Source: Chrysochromulina parva (taxonomy: Eukaryota > Haptophyta > Prymnesiales > Chrysochromulinaceae). Taken from it: 15,691 nucleotides of DNA. Every line of letters starts with the position of its first letter. The first letter of the stretch is position 1. The notes beneath the pieces are model-generated. The model was not told the origin of the DNA. It worked only from the letters and a program-made list of their open reading frames with translations, and did not search any database. The stretch spans positions 1-15,691 of the forward strand of contig PJAB01001287.1 in NCBI GenBank assembly GCA_002887195.1. Reading direction: 5' to 3'. The position numbers and the translations under genes were made by a program. Positions 6,302-14,311 of the stretch are shown here, one piece after another.

Positions 6302-8926
6302 TCAGGCAACATTGAGGGACTTGGCGAAGGCGACAAGCTCGGGGCAGCAGCCGTTAGGCAGCGTGAGATGGAGCTTGGAGACCTCCTGCTTGAGGTATAG
6401 TACATCCGCGACAATACACTGGCGTGTGAAGAGGATGGAGGTGTCGACTTTCCGATAAGCGGCCAGCAGCCCGACATCGAAAGTAGCGAGTAGCCGCTCG
6501 AAAACAGTGTGCAGCTGCTGGCGACAGAGCAGAGGCTCCAGGACCTTGTACATGTGCATCATATCCTTAATCACCAGCTTCACGCTCTCTGTGGGTTCCG
6601 GCCTTCGCTTCTCCTCTGAGGGTGTCAGCTGCATCGCCAGCACACCCATGTGACCCCTACGCCGATCCTCAAGCATAGTTACCAACTTTGCGAACAGCTG
6701 GTCCTGGTGACTGGCGTAGTCGGTGGCTGCGTCGTCGGTGGACTTGAGGAGAGAACGTTGGCTCTCGGGCACGTATGCTGCGAGGATTGCTTTGAGATGC
6801 GGCAGGAATGCCAGCACGACGGCGAGCGCCTGCGATGCCAGCGCCAGGTGCTTTGCTGTGATTACTTTGAGACCCGCAGCCGCATCGGCTCGCATCGCGC
6901 CACCATGCAGCACTTGCTTATATGTGATTTCGTGGAACAGCTTGAGCAGGGCGGGTAGGAGTTGCGCCACCTGTGGGCCCACCGTTGGTATCGCTGCCAC
7001 GCACTGCATATAGTAGACAGCGTTCAACAGTAGCATGAGGGTCGATCCTACCACTTTGTGACCTACGCCGTCGATGATCAGTTCGCGTGGCGCGGCGCTC
7101 GTGTCAAGGTGCTGCGGCTCGCGTAGCAGCAACAGTTCGGACTCAGCGAGCATGGGAATCTGATGTCGAACCAGCGCGTCAGCAATTCGTTGGAATTCAG
7201 GCGGCACCTCGACCTCTTTCCACTGTTCTGCTTCGACGACTGCGGTCAGCTGACTCTTGGCTGCATCATGCGTGGCGCGAAGGAACTCAGCAGTGTGCTG
7301 TTCCAGCTCTGTGGCTAGGACGGAACGCGCTGTTGGACACAGGTGAGCCACGTCACGAATGAACTCCAGCACGAACTTGCTGACACGCACAAAATCGACA
7401 AGGCGCATCCGCGCGTGTACTTCCTTCCGCTTGTTGAGCATCTTCATATAGCGCTCCTGCGCAAGCTCGCAGGCATGGACGAGCAACTCGAGGCTGCGCG
7501 CTTCCATCTGCGCAGAGTACTCTTGCCCCTCGTCTCCCGCGGCCGCAGCAAGGCCGTCCGGCGACGCAAGAGCCTTGAGTACAGCCTGGTGAATAGCAGC
7601 GGAACGGCGCAGCAGTACCATCACCGATGCCACTACGCCCGCCATCACGGCCTCGAACCTTTCCGTTGGCAGCTTCTGCAGCTGCCTGCTTACAGAAGCC
7701 GATGCCGTGAATTCCGCCGCTTCAGGATGCGGCCGCGCATCTCCATCCACCGCCGGGGATGGACTCCCAGACTTGCCACTGGTGTCATCAAGCCTCATGG
7801 CTGCCTCCTTGACCATATCCTCGTGTCCCATCACAGTCAACTCCTCCTGCAGCCTTCGTTTTACGAGGGCGCGTATGGTGCGCAAGAGGTGCTCCTCGAG
7901 CTCTCCCAGTGCCTCACCTAACAAGCGCAACCGCAGCAGCCCTACACCTACTGGCACAAGGCGTGACTCCAGCTCCGAGGCCAGCACCTCCTTGGGAGCA
8001 GAGGCCACCTCGCTGTCCACCTCGTGGCCCAGAGCGAGCTGCAAAAAGTCCTTGCTCATGATATGCGATATTTGTCGCTTTGTCGTCGCCAGCGAGAGAC
8101 CGAGCGTTTTCAGTGCACAGATCCCGGTCAGCTCGGTCGCGAGTAACCTCTGAGAGGACGAGATTAGGTCGAGGGCACCAGCAAAGTCGCGCGCAGCAAG
8201 AAGCTGTTGGATGGTTGGCTGTGTCGCCCATGCAGCATGCATGAGCCGCAGCTTTTCGAGCAGCGCAGCCGAATGAGCACGGCGCCGGACGAGGACAGGC
8301 AAGAGCAGAGACTTGTTGACCAGGTTCGCCTCGAGTGAGCGCATCTTCGTACGCAACTGCTCGATTTGATCACAACTGGCTGCCACCTGTTGTTGCAGCT
8401 GTTGGTACGAGGCCAGGACAGTGAAGAAGCAATGTTGGCGCGATGAGACCTCGGAAAGCAGTTTGAGCTCGACCGTATCGAGGTGGCCAGCCAGCTTCTC
8501 CAGGGCCACCATTGACGAATATGGTTGATCTGGAGGTGAGAATTGGTCGAACGTCCGCGGGCGGGATAGCTTGAAGTCCTCCTCAAAACAGACCGCGGGC
8601 ACTTGTTTCAATCCAGCAGAACACTCAGTCACAGCGGCGAATGAGGTGCTGTCACAGCCTTCGCCCACAGTAAGCTGCGATCTATGGGCTGCCATGAAAG
8701 CGTATGGTTGGCCCACCCGGCGCATGTACTCGGTGAAGTCGCTGAGCGTGAGTGTGCGCTCGTGTGGCACTGAAGGTGCCAAGTTGCTGGACTTTACCAT
8801 GTAGCTAGAGACAGAAAGGCGAACATCCTCGAGAGTATACTCGTCCAGATCATCAGGCAAACCAAGAAAGGTGGCCCAGGTCTGACGAGGGCTGTTGACC
8901 ACGGACGAGAAGTTGGCGCCCGCCAT
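6302..8926 (-). CDS. VPS54: VPS54, subunit of the GARP tethering complex
   Basis: The product is 874 residues and belongs to Vps54, which with Vps51, Vps52 and Vps53 forms GARP and tethers endosome-derived vesicles at the trans-Golgi network. Residues about 109-300 carry the N-terminal homology region. It starts with VPAVCFEEDFKLSRPRTFDQ, then a helix-rich coiled-coil stretch (LDTVELKLLSEVSSR), then the GALDLISSSQRLL segment. Residues about 615-725 match the Vps54-like C-terminal domain, with LLLLNAVYYMQCV, LLPALLKLFHEITYKQVL and the conserved LKVITAKHLALASQAL. The length is near that of animal and fungal homologues. The ATG at 8926 has G at -3 and G at +4. The frame upstream offers only GTG, so I took this ATG. 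The gene is uninterrupted and shares a divergent upstream region with the U-box gene. Confidence 0.92.
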   Translation of the reverse strand: MAGANFSSVVNSPRQTWATFLGLPDDLDEYTLEDVRLSVSSYMVKSSNLAPSVPHERTLTLSDFTEYMRRVGQPYAFMAAHRSQLTVGEGCDSTSFAAVTECSAGLKQVPAVCFEEDFKLSRPRTFDQFSPPDQPYSSMVALEKLAGHLDTVELKLLSEVSSRQHCFFTVLASYQQLQQQVAASCDQIEQLRTKMRSLEANLVNKSLLLPVLVRRRAHSAALLEKLRLMHAAWATQPTIQQLLAARDFAGALDLISSSQRLLATELTGICALKTLGLSLATTKRQISHIMSKDFLQLALGHEVDSEVASAPKEVLASELESRLVPVGVGLLRLRLLGEALGELEEHLLRTIRALVKRRLQEELTVMGHEDMVKEAAMRLDDTSGKSGSPSPAVDGDARPHPEAAEFTASASVSRQLQKLPTERFEAVMAGVVASVMVLLRRSAAIHQAVLKALASPDGLAAAAGDEGQEYSAQMEARSLELLVHACELAQERYMKMLNKRKEVHARMRLVDFVRVSKFVLEFIRDVAHLCPTARSVLATELEQHTAEFLRATHDAAKSQLTAVVEAEQWKEVEVPPEFQRIADALVRHQIPMLAESELLLLREPQHLDTSAAPRELIIDGVGHKVVGSTLMLLLNAVYYMQCVAAIPTVGPQVAQLLPALLKLFHEITYKQVLHGGAMRADAAAGLKVITAKHLALASQALAVVLAFLPHLKAILAAYVPESQRSLLKSTDDAATDYASHQDQLFAKLVTMLEDRRRGHMGVLAMQLTPSEEKRRPEPTESVKLVIKDMMHMYKVLEPLLCRQQLHTVFERLLATFDVGLLAAYRKVDTSILFTRQCIVADVLYLKQEVSKLHLTLPNGCCPELVAFAKSLNVA

Positions 8927-9321
8927 TTCCTCCAAGAATCCAGATACTGCCACGTGTCAAGTCAGGTTTACGGTAAGTTCAAGTTGTTGACGTGACTGCT
9001 GCTGCTGCTGTGAAACACACAAGGCCGCTTGACAAGGAAGTCGCATCAAGATAATTCTTTCCCCCTTCCACCACTTGATTGTGCTTGATTGTTGATTTGA
9101 CGACCGCTCTGTGTGTCTGAGTGTGTTGACTTCTCGCATTCCCCACAGCACGCTCCAATCTTGCGCTCGGGTGGGCATACCGTTTCTCTTGCTTTTGTGG
9201 TTGAATTCGGATCGAGAAATCGTCAGATGGGTGGAGCTCGTGCACCTCCCGCGCAGCTTCGTTTCTTTCGAGGTTGTGAGAAGCTCGCGAAGTATTCTCA
9301 GATTGCCCCCACAACCCGCCC
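8927..9321. promoter_or_regulatory. Divergent promoter region between VPS54 and the U-box gene
   Basis: These 395 bp separate the start codons of two genes facing away from each other, so they should contain both promoters and 5' leaders. On the minus strand ACACGTGGC (8949-8957), a G-box-like sequence, lies about 23 bp before the VPS54 ATG. A (CTG)5 run sits at 8996-9010. I see no TATA box or reading frame of note. Small 5' exons cannot be excluded. Confidence 0.5.
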
Positions 9322-10473
9322 ATGCTCGCTCTCTGCCTCGCCGCCAGCGGCCTCAACGTGGGGGTCCCGCACGTGGGGCGCGCCCGCGCCAACGTCCTCA
9401 TGGTGCCCTCGTGGTACGCGTACACCACCGGCGAGTACACTACCAAGGGCCCTTTGAGCGAAGGCTTGATCAAAGAGGTCAAGTCCCTCAAGGAGCAGGA
9501 CGAGGTCGCCTTCCTCGGGAAGGCGGAACCCATCGAGCTCAGCGAGCAGGACCGCATCGACAAGGAGCGCCTGCAGAATGCCATGCTGGGCATGGAAACG
9601 TCCGATCTGCTCGACGTGACCGAGGATGATGTGAACTTGAATGACGCGACCCCCGAGGCGGTGCCCCCCGAGGCCATGACCCCCGAGGCTGCGGCCCCCG
9701 AGGTCGTGACCCCCGAGGCCGCGATCCCCGAGGACGCGTCGACCTTGGAGGCCACTCGACTGAGAATGATGGACGAGGCGATTGCTAAGCTCATCTGCCC
9801 CTTGACGAAGTCGCTGCCGATCGACCCGGTGATGGCCGAGGATGGAAGGGTCTACGAGCGCAGCGCCATCACGCAGTTTCTGACACAGCAGCTCAAGTCG
9901 CCCACGACCGGTCGCGCGATGGGTGCGTACCTCGTGACGGCGCACTCGATCCGGGACATGATCCGCGGGATGGTCGAGTCGGGCGCGCTGACGGGCGAGA
10001 AGCTCGGCGCGTGGACGACGAGGCTGGCGAACGAGGAGCGCATGGCGCAGATGCGACGCAAGGCGGACGCGGGCGACGGTTTCGCCATGTACGAGTTGGG
10101 TGCCGCCTACCACCATGGTGGGAAGGGGTTCGATCAGAACCTGGCATTGGCCGTCGAGTGGTACGGCAAGAGTCGCGATGCGGGCGACTTGTCGGGCACG
10201 GCAGCCCTGGGCCAATGCTACGCCGAGAGCGTCGGGGTGCGACAGTGCAAGGTGCGTGCAAGCATGCTGCTCGGCATCGCCGCAGACCAGGGCAGCCAGG
10301 CCGCGGCGTACTTGCTCGGGAACTACTTTGCGGACGGCTCGCACGGCTTCCCCCAGGACTTTGAGCTGGCACGTTCCTGGTACACCAAGGTGGTGGCTGC
10401 CAACGAGGTCGACATAGGGGTGGAAGATGTGCTCAAGGTCGCCCGGTGGTTGCGGCACAATCCAGCGGCGTAG
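9322..10473 (+). CDS. U-box and Sel1-repeat protein, probable E3 ubiquitin ligase
   Basis: The product has 383 residues. Residues 157-220 form a U-box, the RING-like fold that recruits E2 ubiquitin-conjugating enzymes without zinc. The signature ICPLTKSLPIDPVMAEDG followed by RVYERSAI is typical. Residues 247-366 hold three Sel1-like (TPR-like) repeats, with LGAAYHHGGKGF and LAVEWYGKSRDAGD clearest, suited to binding substrates or partners. Residues 110-139 are six copies of a PEA-containing pentapeptide. The N-terminus is an uncharged hydrophobic run (LALCLAASGLN) and then an Arg-containing segment, which could be a targeting presequence. The start is less certain: the ATG at 9322 has C at -3, and the next in-frame ATG is at 9400. 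Ligase activity is inferred from the family. The domain pairing recurs in protists, and the substrate is unknown. Confidence 0.85.
   Translation: MLALCLAASGLNVGVPHVGRARANVLMVPSWYAYTTGEYTTKGPLSEGLIKEVKSLKEQDEVAFLGKAEPIELSEQDRIDKERLQNAMLGMETSDLLDVTEDDVNLNDATPEAVPPEAMTPEAAAPEVVTPEAAIPEDASTLEATRLRMMDEAIAKLICPLTKSLPIDPVMAEDGRVYERSAITQFLTQQLKSPTTGRAMGAYLVTAHSIRDMIRGMVESGALTGEKLGAWTTRLANEERMAQMRRKADAGDGFAMYELGAAYHHGGKGFDQNLALAVEWYGKSRDAGDLSGTAALGQCYAESVGVRQCKVRASMLLGIAADQGSQAAAYLLGNYFADGSHGFPQDFELARSWYTKVVAANEVDIGVEDVLKVARWLRHNPAA
9649..9738 (+). repeat. 15-bp in-frame minisatellite, six units
   Basis: Six consecutive 15-bp units (consensus ACCCCCGAGGCNGNG) encode the pentapeptide series TPEAV, PPEAM, TPEAA, APEVV, TPEAA, IPEDA. 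The period is a multiple of three, so the array can expand or shrink without breaking the frame. It makes an acidic, proline-rich linker between the N-terminus and the U-box. Confidence 0.9.
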
Positions 10474-10738
10474 GGGCTGCCGAGCGGAGCCGAACGCCTT
10501 GTTCTTCGGCCACAGTAGCACCAGAGCATAGTCCATACGTGAGCGGTGTCGCCATGTCTGAGAGGGCCAGGAACAGAGAGGATCACTAAAGGGCGGTGAC
10601 CCTGTACAGAGAGCATCTCTGAGCGTGTGCATCAACCTATGAAGGGGTGTTACTAAAAATTACTTGTTGAGCGCGCGTGCGGCGCGGCGCGCAAGTCGCT
10701 TGAACTACGGAAGGAAACGGGGAGATCCAGGCGAGCTC
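10474..10738. other. Spacer between the U-box and Tic22-like genes
   Basis: This 265-bp spacer separates two genes on the same strand. It contains the 8-bp palindrome CTGTACAG (10602-10609), which recurs at 11949-11956. Overlapping it is a small perfect hairpin, CAGAGA / TCTCTG, with a 3-nt loop (10607-10621). The Tic22-like frame is already open from 10664 and encodes an Arg-rich stretch without an ATG, so part of this spacer might be coding if an upstream exon exists. Confidence 0.5.
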
Positions 10739-11638
10739 ATGAGGATTTCGGCGAGCTCCCGAGTTCTCTCGTGCGGGAGACGAAGAGGAATGGGGAAGAC
10801 GAGCTCAGCAGCCAATACTCCGGCGATTGAAGCTACGCCACCGTCCCCCCAGCGCAATGTTGAGCAGAAGAAGCCAGAGTCGCCTCCAAAGCCACTGCAA
10901 CCAGCACCAAGTGCGGCGGCGCTCTCTCAGACGGAGATCATGCAGAAACTGAATTCAGTGCCTACGTTTTGCATCCTCAATGGTGACTCAAACATTGTCG
11001 GCATGCAAGATCCCGAAGGCGAGGGCGAGGTGTGCTGCTGGTTCACCGATGCTGACGATGCCATGGGCATGCTCGCAAGCGCGCGGGAGTCCAACCCCGA
11101 TGTGCCCCTGCTGCACCTCGGGGTAACGCCGCTGGGGCTGGCCTTTGCCTTGGCCATGGGCTGGGCTGAGTCGCACTTTGTGGGCAATCTTCGGCTGCAG
11201 GGGCAATCGTCGACCGTCGAGGCCACTAAGGAGGCGGTCGCGCAGCAAGTGGTTGCGCAGGGGCTTGAGCTGGGCACTTGGACGTTGCCCGTCTTCTGCT
11301 GTGATGAGCTATCGTCGTCGACAGTGACGCCCGTCTTCCTCAATCGGCACGACCTAGTGCAGGCATGGGTGGCGAGCGGCCGACCGCGCGAGACCGTTCC
11401 CGACAACCTTAGCATCATGGACCTGCGCGTGCTCGTTCATCAAATGCAGACGGACGCGTTCGCGTGGTCGACGATTCACTTCGTCGGCTCACCCAAGTCT
11501 GTGGCCCTCGTGCATAAGGCGAAGGCAGAGGCGGCGCTTGTCAAGCGCATTCTCGCGGGGGAGGTCTGCCTCGCAGGCGTACCAGACGCCGACGCGCCGC
11601 CACCACTCACGGACGACGAGCCGCCGCCCCTCGAGTGA
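10739..11638 (+). CDS. Tic22-like plastid protein-import factor
   Basis: The product has 299 residues. In plants Tic22 sits in the plastid intermembrane space and helps preproteins cross from the outer to the inner translocon. It is also kept in organisms with secondary plastids. Residues about 63-265 follow the family pattern: SVPTFCILNGDSNIVG (first VPVF-type strand), DADDAMGMLA (a Tic22-like DAxxxLA helix), WTLPVFCCDEL, then TPVFLNRHDLVQAW (the PVFF-x-x-x-DL motif), and NLSIMDLRVLVHQM. The N-terminal 60 residues are Pro/Ala/Gln-rich and low in complexity. The start is unsure: the ATG at 10739 has a poor context (C at -3), while the ATG at 10790 has G at -3 and G at +4 and would give 282 residues. 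Neither begins with the signal peptide expected for a secondary plastid, so a 5' exon may be missing. The family call rests on pattern recognition alone. Confidence 0.68.
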   Translation: MRISASSRVLSCGRRRGMGKTSSAANTPAIEATPPSPQRNVEQKKPESPPKPLQPAPSAAALSQTEIMQKLNSVPTFCILNGDSNIVGMQDPEGEGEVCCWFTDADDAMGMLASARESNPDVPLLHLGVTPLGLAFALAMGWAESHFVGNLRLQGQSSTVEATKEAVAQQVVAQGLELGTWTLPVFCCDELSSSTVTPVFLNRHDLVQAWVASGRPRETVPDNLSIMDLRVLVHQMQTDAFAWSTIHFVGSPKSVALVHKAKAEAALVKRILAGEVCLAGVPDADAPPPLTDDEPPPLE

Positions 11639-12008
11639 ATTCTTCAGGTGCGTGTGGCGTGTTTGCCCTCGATGTTTGCCCGTCTCTCGTGTGTGGGTCT
11701 CGTGCCTCGTTTGCTCGTGGCACAAAATGCACATCCATCTCGAGGTCTCACCTCCACTGTTCATTAATCATTATACCGTACGCAGGTGCATAATGCACAG
11801 CAGATGGACCACTGGAGGTCAACAGACAAACAAGTAAATGGAAGTGTGACGTGTCAAAGCGAAGCCAAACATGATCTAAAAACATGTCATTTTTGGAAGA
11901 AAGTAATTAACATAAGAACACAGGGGCCAGGTATAACCCGACGCTGTTCTGTACAGTACCGGTACTGAACCCATTGGACAACGCGCCGAGTGCGTCGTGT
12001 GTTATACG
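11639..12008. other. Spacer before the glycosyltransferase gene
   Basis: This 370-bp spacer holds the 3' end of the Tic22-like gene and the 5' region of the glycosyltransferase. Its right half is noticeably A/T-rich. Apart from the palindrome at 11954-11967 I see no RNA gene or convincing frame. The glycosyltransferase frame is open back to 11937 but contains no ATG there. Confidence 0.5.
11954..11967. promoter_or_regulatory. 14-bp perfect palindrome CAGTACCGGTACTG
   Basis: This palindrome includes the third copy of TACCGGTA (11957-11964). It overlaps CTGTACAG (11949-11956) and the 12-mer shared with the region upstream of the peptidase gene. It ends 41 bp before the ATG at 12009. The position suits a proximal promoter or leader element, but the role is inferred. 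Confidence 0.35.
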
Positions 12009-13298
12009 ATGCCGTTGCAACCCACCAATTTGAAGTACAACGGCGTCCGAATGTACGCGAATGACACCCGCTATAGCAACAGCACGCAGCTCATTTGCGA
12101 GCCATCATCTCTTTTTGAATGCACAGACAGATGTGCTGCTGCAAATGCAACCTGCAGAGCTTTTGTTATTCCAACTCGATTCGCCACAAGCTTCTCACCG
12201 TTCATGAATGATCTTTCGACGCGAATGGGAGCTTCTGGTTGGCATGTGATGGATGTAGGCGAGCTCGCGATGCACCTCGGCTGTGTTCCAGATGTACTCG
12301 CATTCTATATTCTCAATGCCAGCGGCTATGACTTAGTGAACGCTTGGCGCAAGAAGCTGCTCAACGAATCACTGCGTGGCGATCAGATTGCTGGTGCAGC
12401 CTGGCTTTTGATTACTGAAGACTTAGGTCTGATAGATACCGGCTACGTGCTTCGCCAAGCTGGGGCTTGGTTTGATGGGGTGCTCGCAAGGTACCCAGAG
12501 TCAACGATATCATTACTACAGGGCCACTTTCACATCGAGCCGAAGCATCGTGTCATCCACTTTCCTCACGCAGCCAGCGAAGGCTTCTTGCGCCCCCTCG
12601 CATTCGATGCGAAAACTGAGCCCGTCCTTCTCTCGGGCGAGATTCATGCGCACTACCCACTCCGAGTTCGCGCACAGGCACTGTTAAGCACGGGCATGGT
12701 GCAAAGGCGCACTGTCACCACAAGAACACACGCGTTTACGAATCCGCAGCAGGAGGCGAGTGATTACGCCGAGGCCATCTCGCGTTACTACATCGCTATT
12801 GCTGGCTGCCGGCAGCATAACTTCAAGGGACGACCGGCATCCACCCTGTGGCTCGTCGCCAAACATTTTGAGATTGCCGCGGCAGGGACGGCGATGCTGA
12901 CTGACACGGCCGCAGCTCACCTCCTTCGTCCACTTGGTTTACTGCCCGGAATTCATTACATCGAGAGCACCCCGTCAATGCTCAACGAGACGTTACGTTA
13001 CTGGCTTGCCCCGGAGCAGCGTGAGGCACTGCGCAATATAACCGCACGAGGTCAGCGAGTTGTTCACAAATTTCACACAGGTGAGGCGAGAGCGCGTCAC
13101 TTGAATCAGGTCGCATCTGCGCTTTGGGCCGCGAAGCGCGCCCAGGAGGGGGGTGAGCGTTGCCCTGCTTGCGTCAACAATAGGCTCGACGACTCGATGC
13201 CGGGAGCGCCATGCACAGTTCCAGAAGAGGACCCGTATGCTGCTGATGCAGATGTTCTACAAAACGGCTCTGCGAATTCAAGCACGCTGCTCAGTTGA
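12009..13298 (+). CDS. CgeB-like family 1 glycosyltransferase, probably luminal
   Basis: The product has 429 residues and a GT-B-like layout. An N-terminal Rossmann-like half leads to HFPHAASEGF (about 184). Next come VLLSGEIHAHYPLRVRAQAL, a YYIAIAGC strand (about 262), and KHFEIAAAGTAML, where CgeB/GT1 proteins bind the sugar nucleotide. It ends with a helix-rich tail containing FHTGEARARHLNQ. These match the CgeB-like branch of family 1 glycosyltransferases; donor and acceptor are unknown. The product has nine N-X-S/T sequons (NDT, NST, NAT, NAS, NES, NET, NIT, NGS, NSS), which suggests a glycosylated secretory-pathway protein. Four cysteines at 30, 38, 42 and 49 could be disulfide-bonded. 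Yet no signal peptide or membrane anchor follows the ATG, so an upstream exon is likely. The ATG at 12009 has A at -3. GC content looks lower than in the neighbouring genes. Confidence 0.72.
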   Translation: MPLQPTNLKYNGVRMYANDTRYSNSTQLICEPSSLFECTDRCAAANATCRAFVIPTRFATSFSPFMNDLSTRMGASGWHVMDVGELAMHLGCVPDVLAFYILNASGYDLVNAWRKKLLNESLRGDQIAGAAWLLITEDLGLIDTGYVLRQAGAWFDGVLARYPESTISLLQGHFHIEPKHRVIHFPHAASEGFLRPLAFDAKTEPVLLSGEIHAHYPLRVRAQALLSTGMVQRRTVTTRTHAFTNPQQEASDYAEAISRYYIAIAGCRQHNFKGRPASTLWLVAKHFEIAAAGTAMLTDTAAAHLLRPLGLLPGIHYIESTPSMLNETLRYWLAPEQREALRNITARGQRVVHKFHTGEARARHLNQVASALWAAKRAQEGGERCPACVNNRLDDSMPGAPCTVPEEDPYAADADVLQNGSANSSTLLS

Positions 13299-13469
13299 AT
13301 CTTGAAAACGCGAAGTCTCCCCAATACACACCAGGCTTGTCAGGCTATGCTTACGGAGACGGTGGACCATCGGAGTACGGTGTCCATTGGTCATTGGAGT
13401 ACATTGGAGTACACGTTGCGCCTGGCGGTAACGCGGTAGCCCCGTATGAATCTCATTACTACTACGATA

Positions 13470-13498
13470 AGAATTCCCTTTCTTACAGTAGGAATTCT
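13470..13498. repeat. Inverted repeat with an EcoRI-like core
   Basis: AGAATTCC (13470-13477) and its exact complement GGAATTCT (13491-13498) flank a 13-nt loop, about 170 bp after the glycosyltransferase stop codon. It could fold in the 3' end of that transcript. No function is established. Confidence 0.55.
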
Positions 13499-14044
13499 GA
13501 GCAGCTGATTCTAATCTGACAAGGGCCACGGCAAGAACCGAAAAACACCCACAGCGGCACAGTGCTCCAGTGCGGGATCGTGATCTTCACCGGACGCGCG
13601 GATTCGGGATTGGGAATTGAATTCGGTGCCAAACCCGCAACCGGATGTCGGCTTTCAGCTCGTCCAGGCCAATTCGCATGCAGGCATTCGACTATTTTCT
13701 CGGATCGCGTCATACGACTACCGAAAACTTCCGATACTTCCGTAAACCCGGAACCGTCGCGAGCGAGGTCCCCGGCACTGAGTCCGAGCACGCCCGTCCA
13801 GGATAAATATGTAAGTATACGACGGTCCATGACCGTAATGACGCGCCTTGTGTAATGGGCACATACCCGATAGCGCCATACTCCCGACCGCCAAAAGCTG
13901 AAGCTCACTGAGGCACGTATCTCTGTGGCGCACGTGTACGCTCGGGTCGCTCACGAACCCGCACACAACTTCGTACTGTCTCGACACGGCCAACCAGCCT
14001 ATTTTCGGAGCCTTTTCGAAATGGGGTCAGACGCCTCCATCATG

Positions 14045-14064
14045 CTCTCTCTCTCTCTCTCTCT
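14045..14064. repeat. (CT)10 microsatellite
   Basis: Ten perfect CT dinucleotides lie in the gene-free stretch downstream of the Hint gene. This is an ordinary slippage-prone microsatellite. Confidence 0.95.
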
Positions 14065-14311
14065 GCACACTGACGCGCGCCTCGAGCGTCGATATCCTCT
14101 GACTCCCATATGCATCGGCTCACCGCTTCTCGTGGGCGGTCAGTCGACAGGGACTACCCCTCAGCACTGACCCTTCTTTATCGCTTATCTTAGGAGCCGA
14201 GCAAGAATCCAGAATCGGCGTCGTCAAAAGAGGAAGCCCCTCGAGTTGCACGGGGACGCGCGATGACAAACGCAGCTGGGCAGCTCGCAAGCCCCGCGAG
14301 ACCTTTGCAGA

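Larger units (their letters stand above)
13299..14311. other. One-kilobase gene-free stretch
   Basis: This spacer lies between the ends of two converging genes. It holds two perfect tandem copies of ATTGGAGTAC (13393-13412), an 8-bp-stem inverted repeat (13470-13498) and a (CT)10 run (14045-14064). Frames of 97 and 141 codons exist here, but they open with GTG and show no recognisable domain. I found no tRNA-like or rRNA-like sequence. It is longer than a convergent spacer needs to be, so a non-coding RNA or the remains of a gene could be hidden in it. Confidence 0.5.

Noticed and set aside
9298..10635. 445-codon open frame on the minus strand, opposite the U-box gene
   Set aside because: It starts at TTG, has no recognisable domain and lies fully opposite a gene with clear U-box and Sel1 motifs. 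GC-rich coding sequence leaves long open antisense frames.
13483..13908. 141-codon minus-strand frame in the gene-free kilobase
   Set aside because: It opens with GTG, has no domain I recognise and overlaps a similar-sized frame on the other strand. There is no evidence for a gene.
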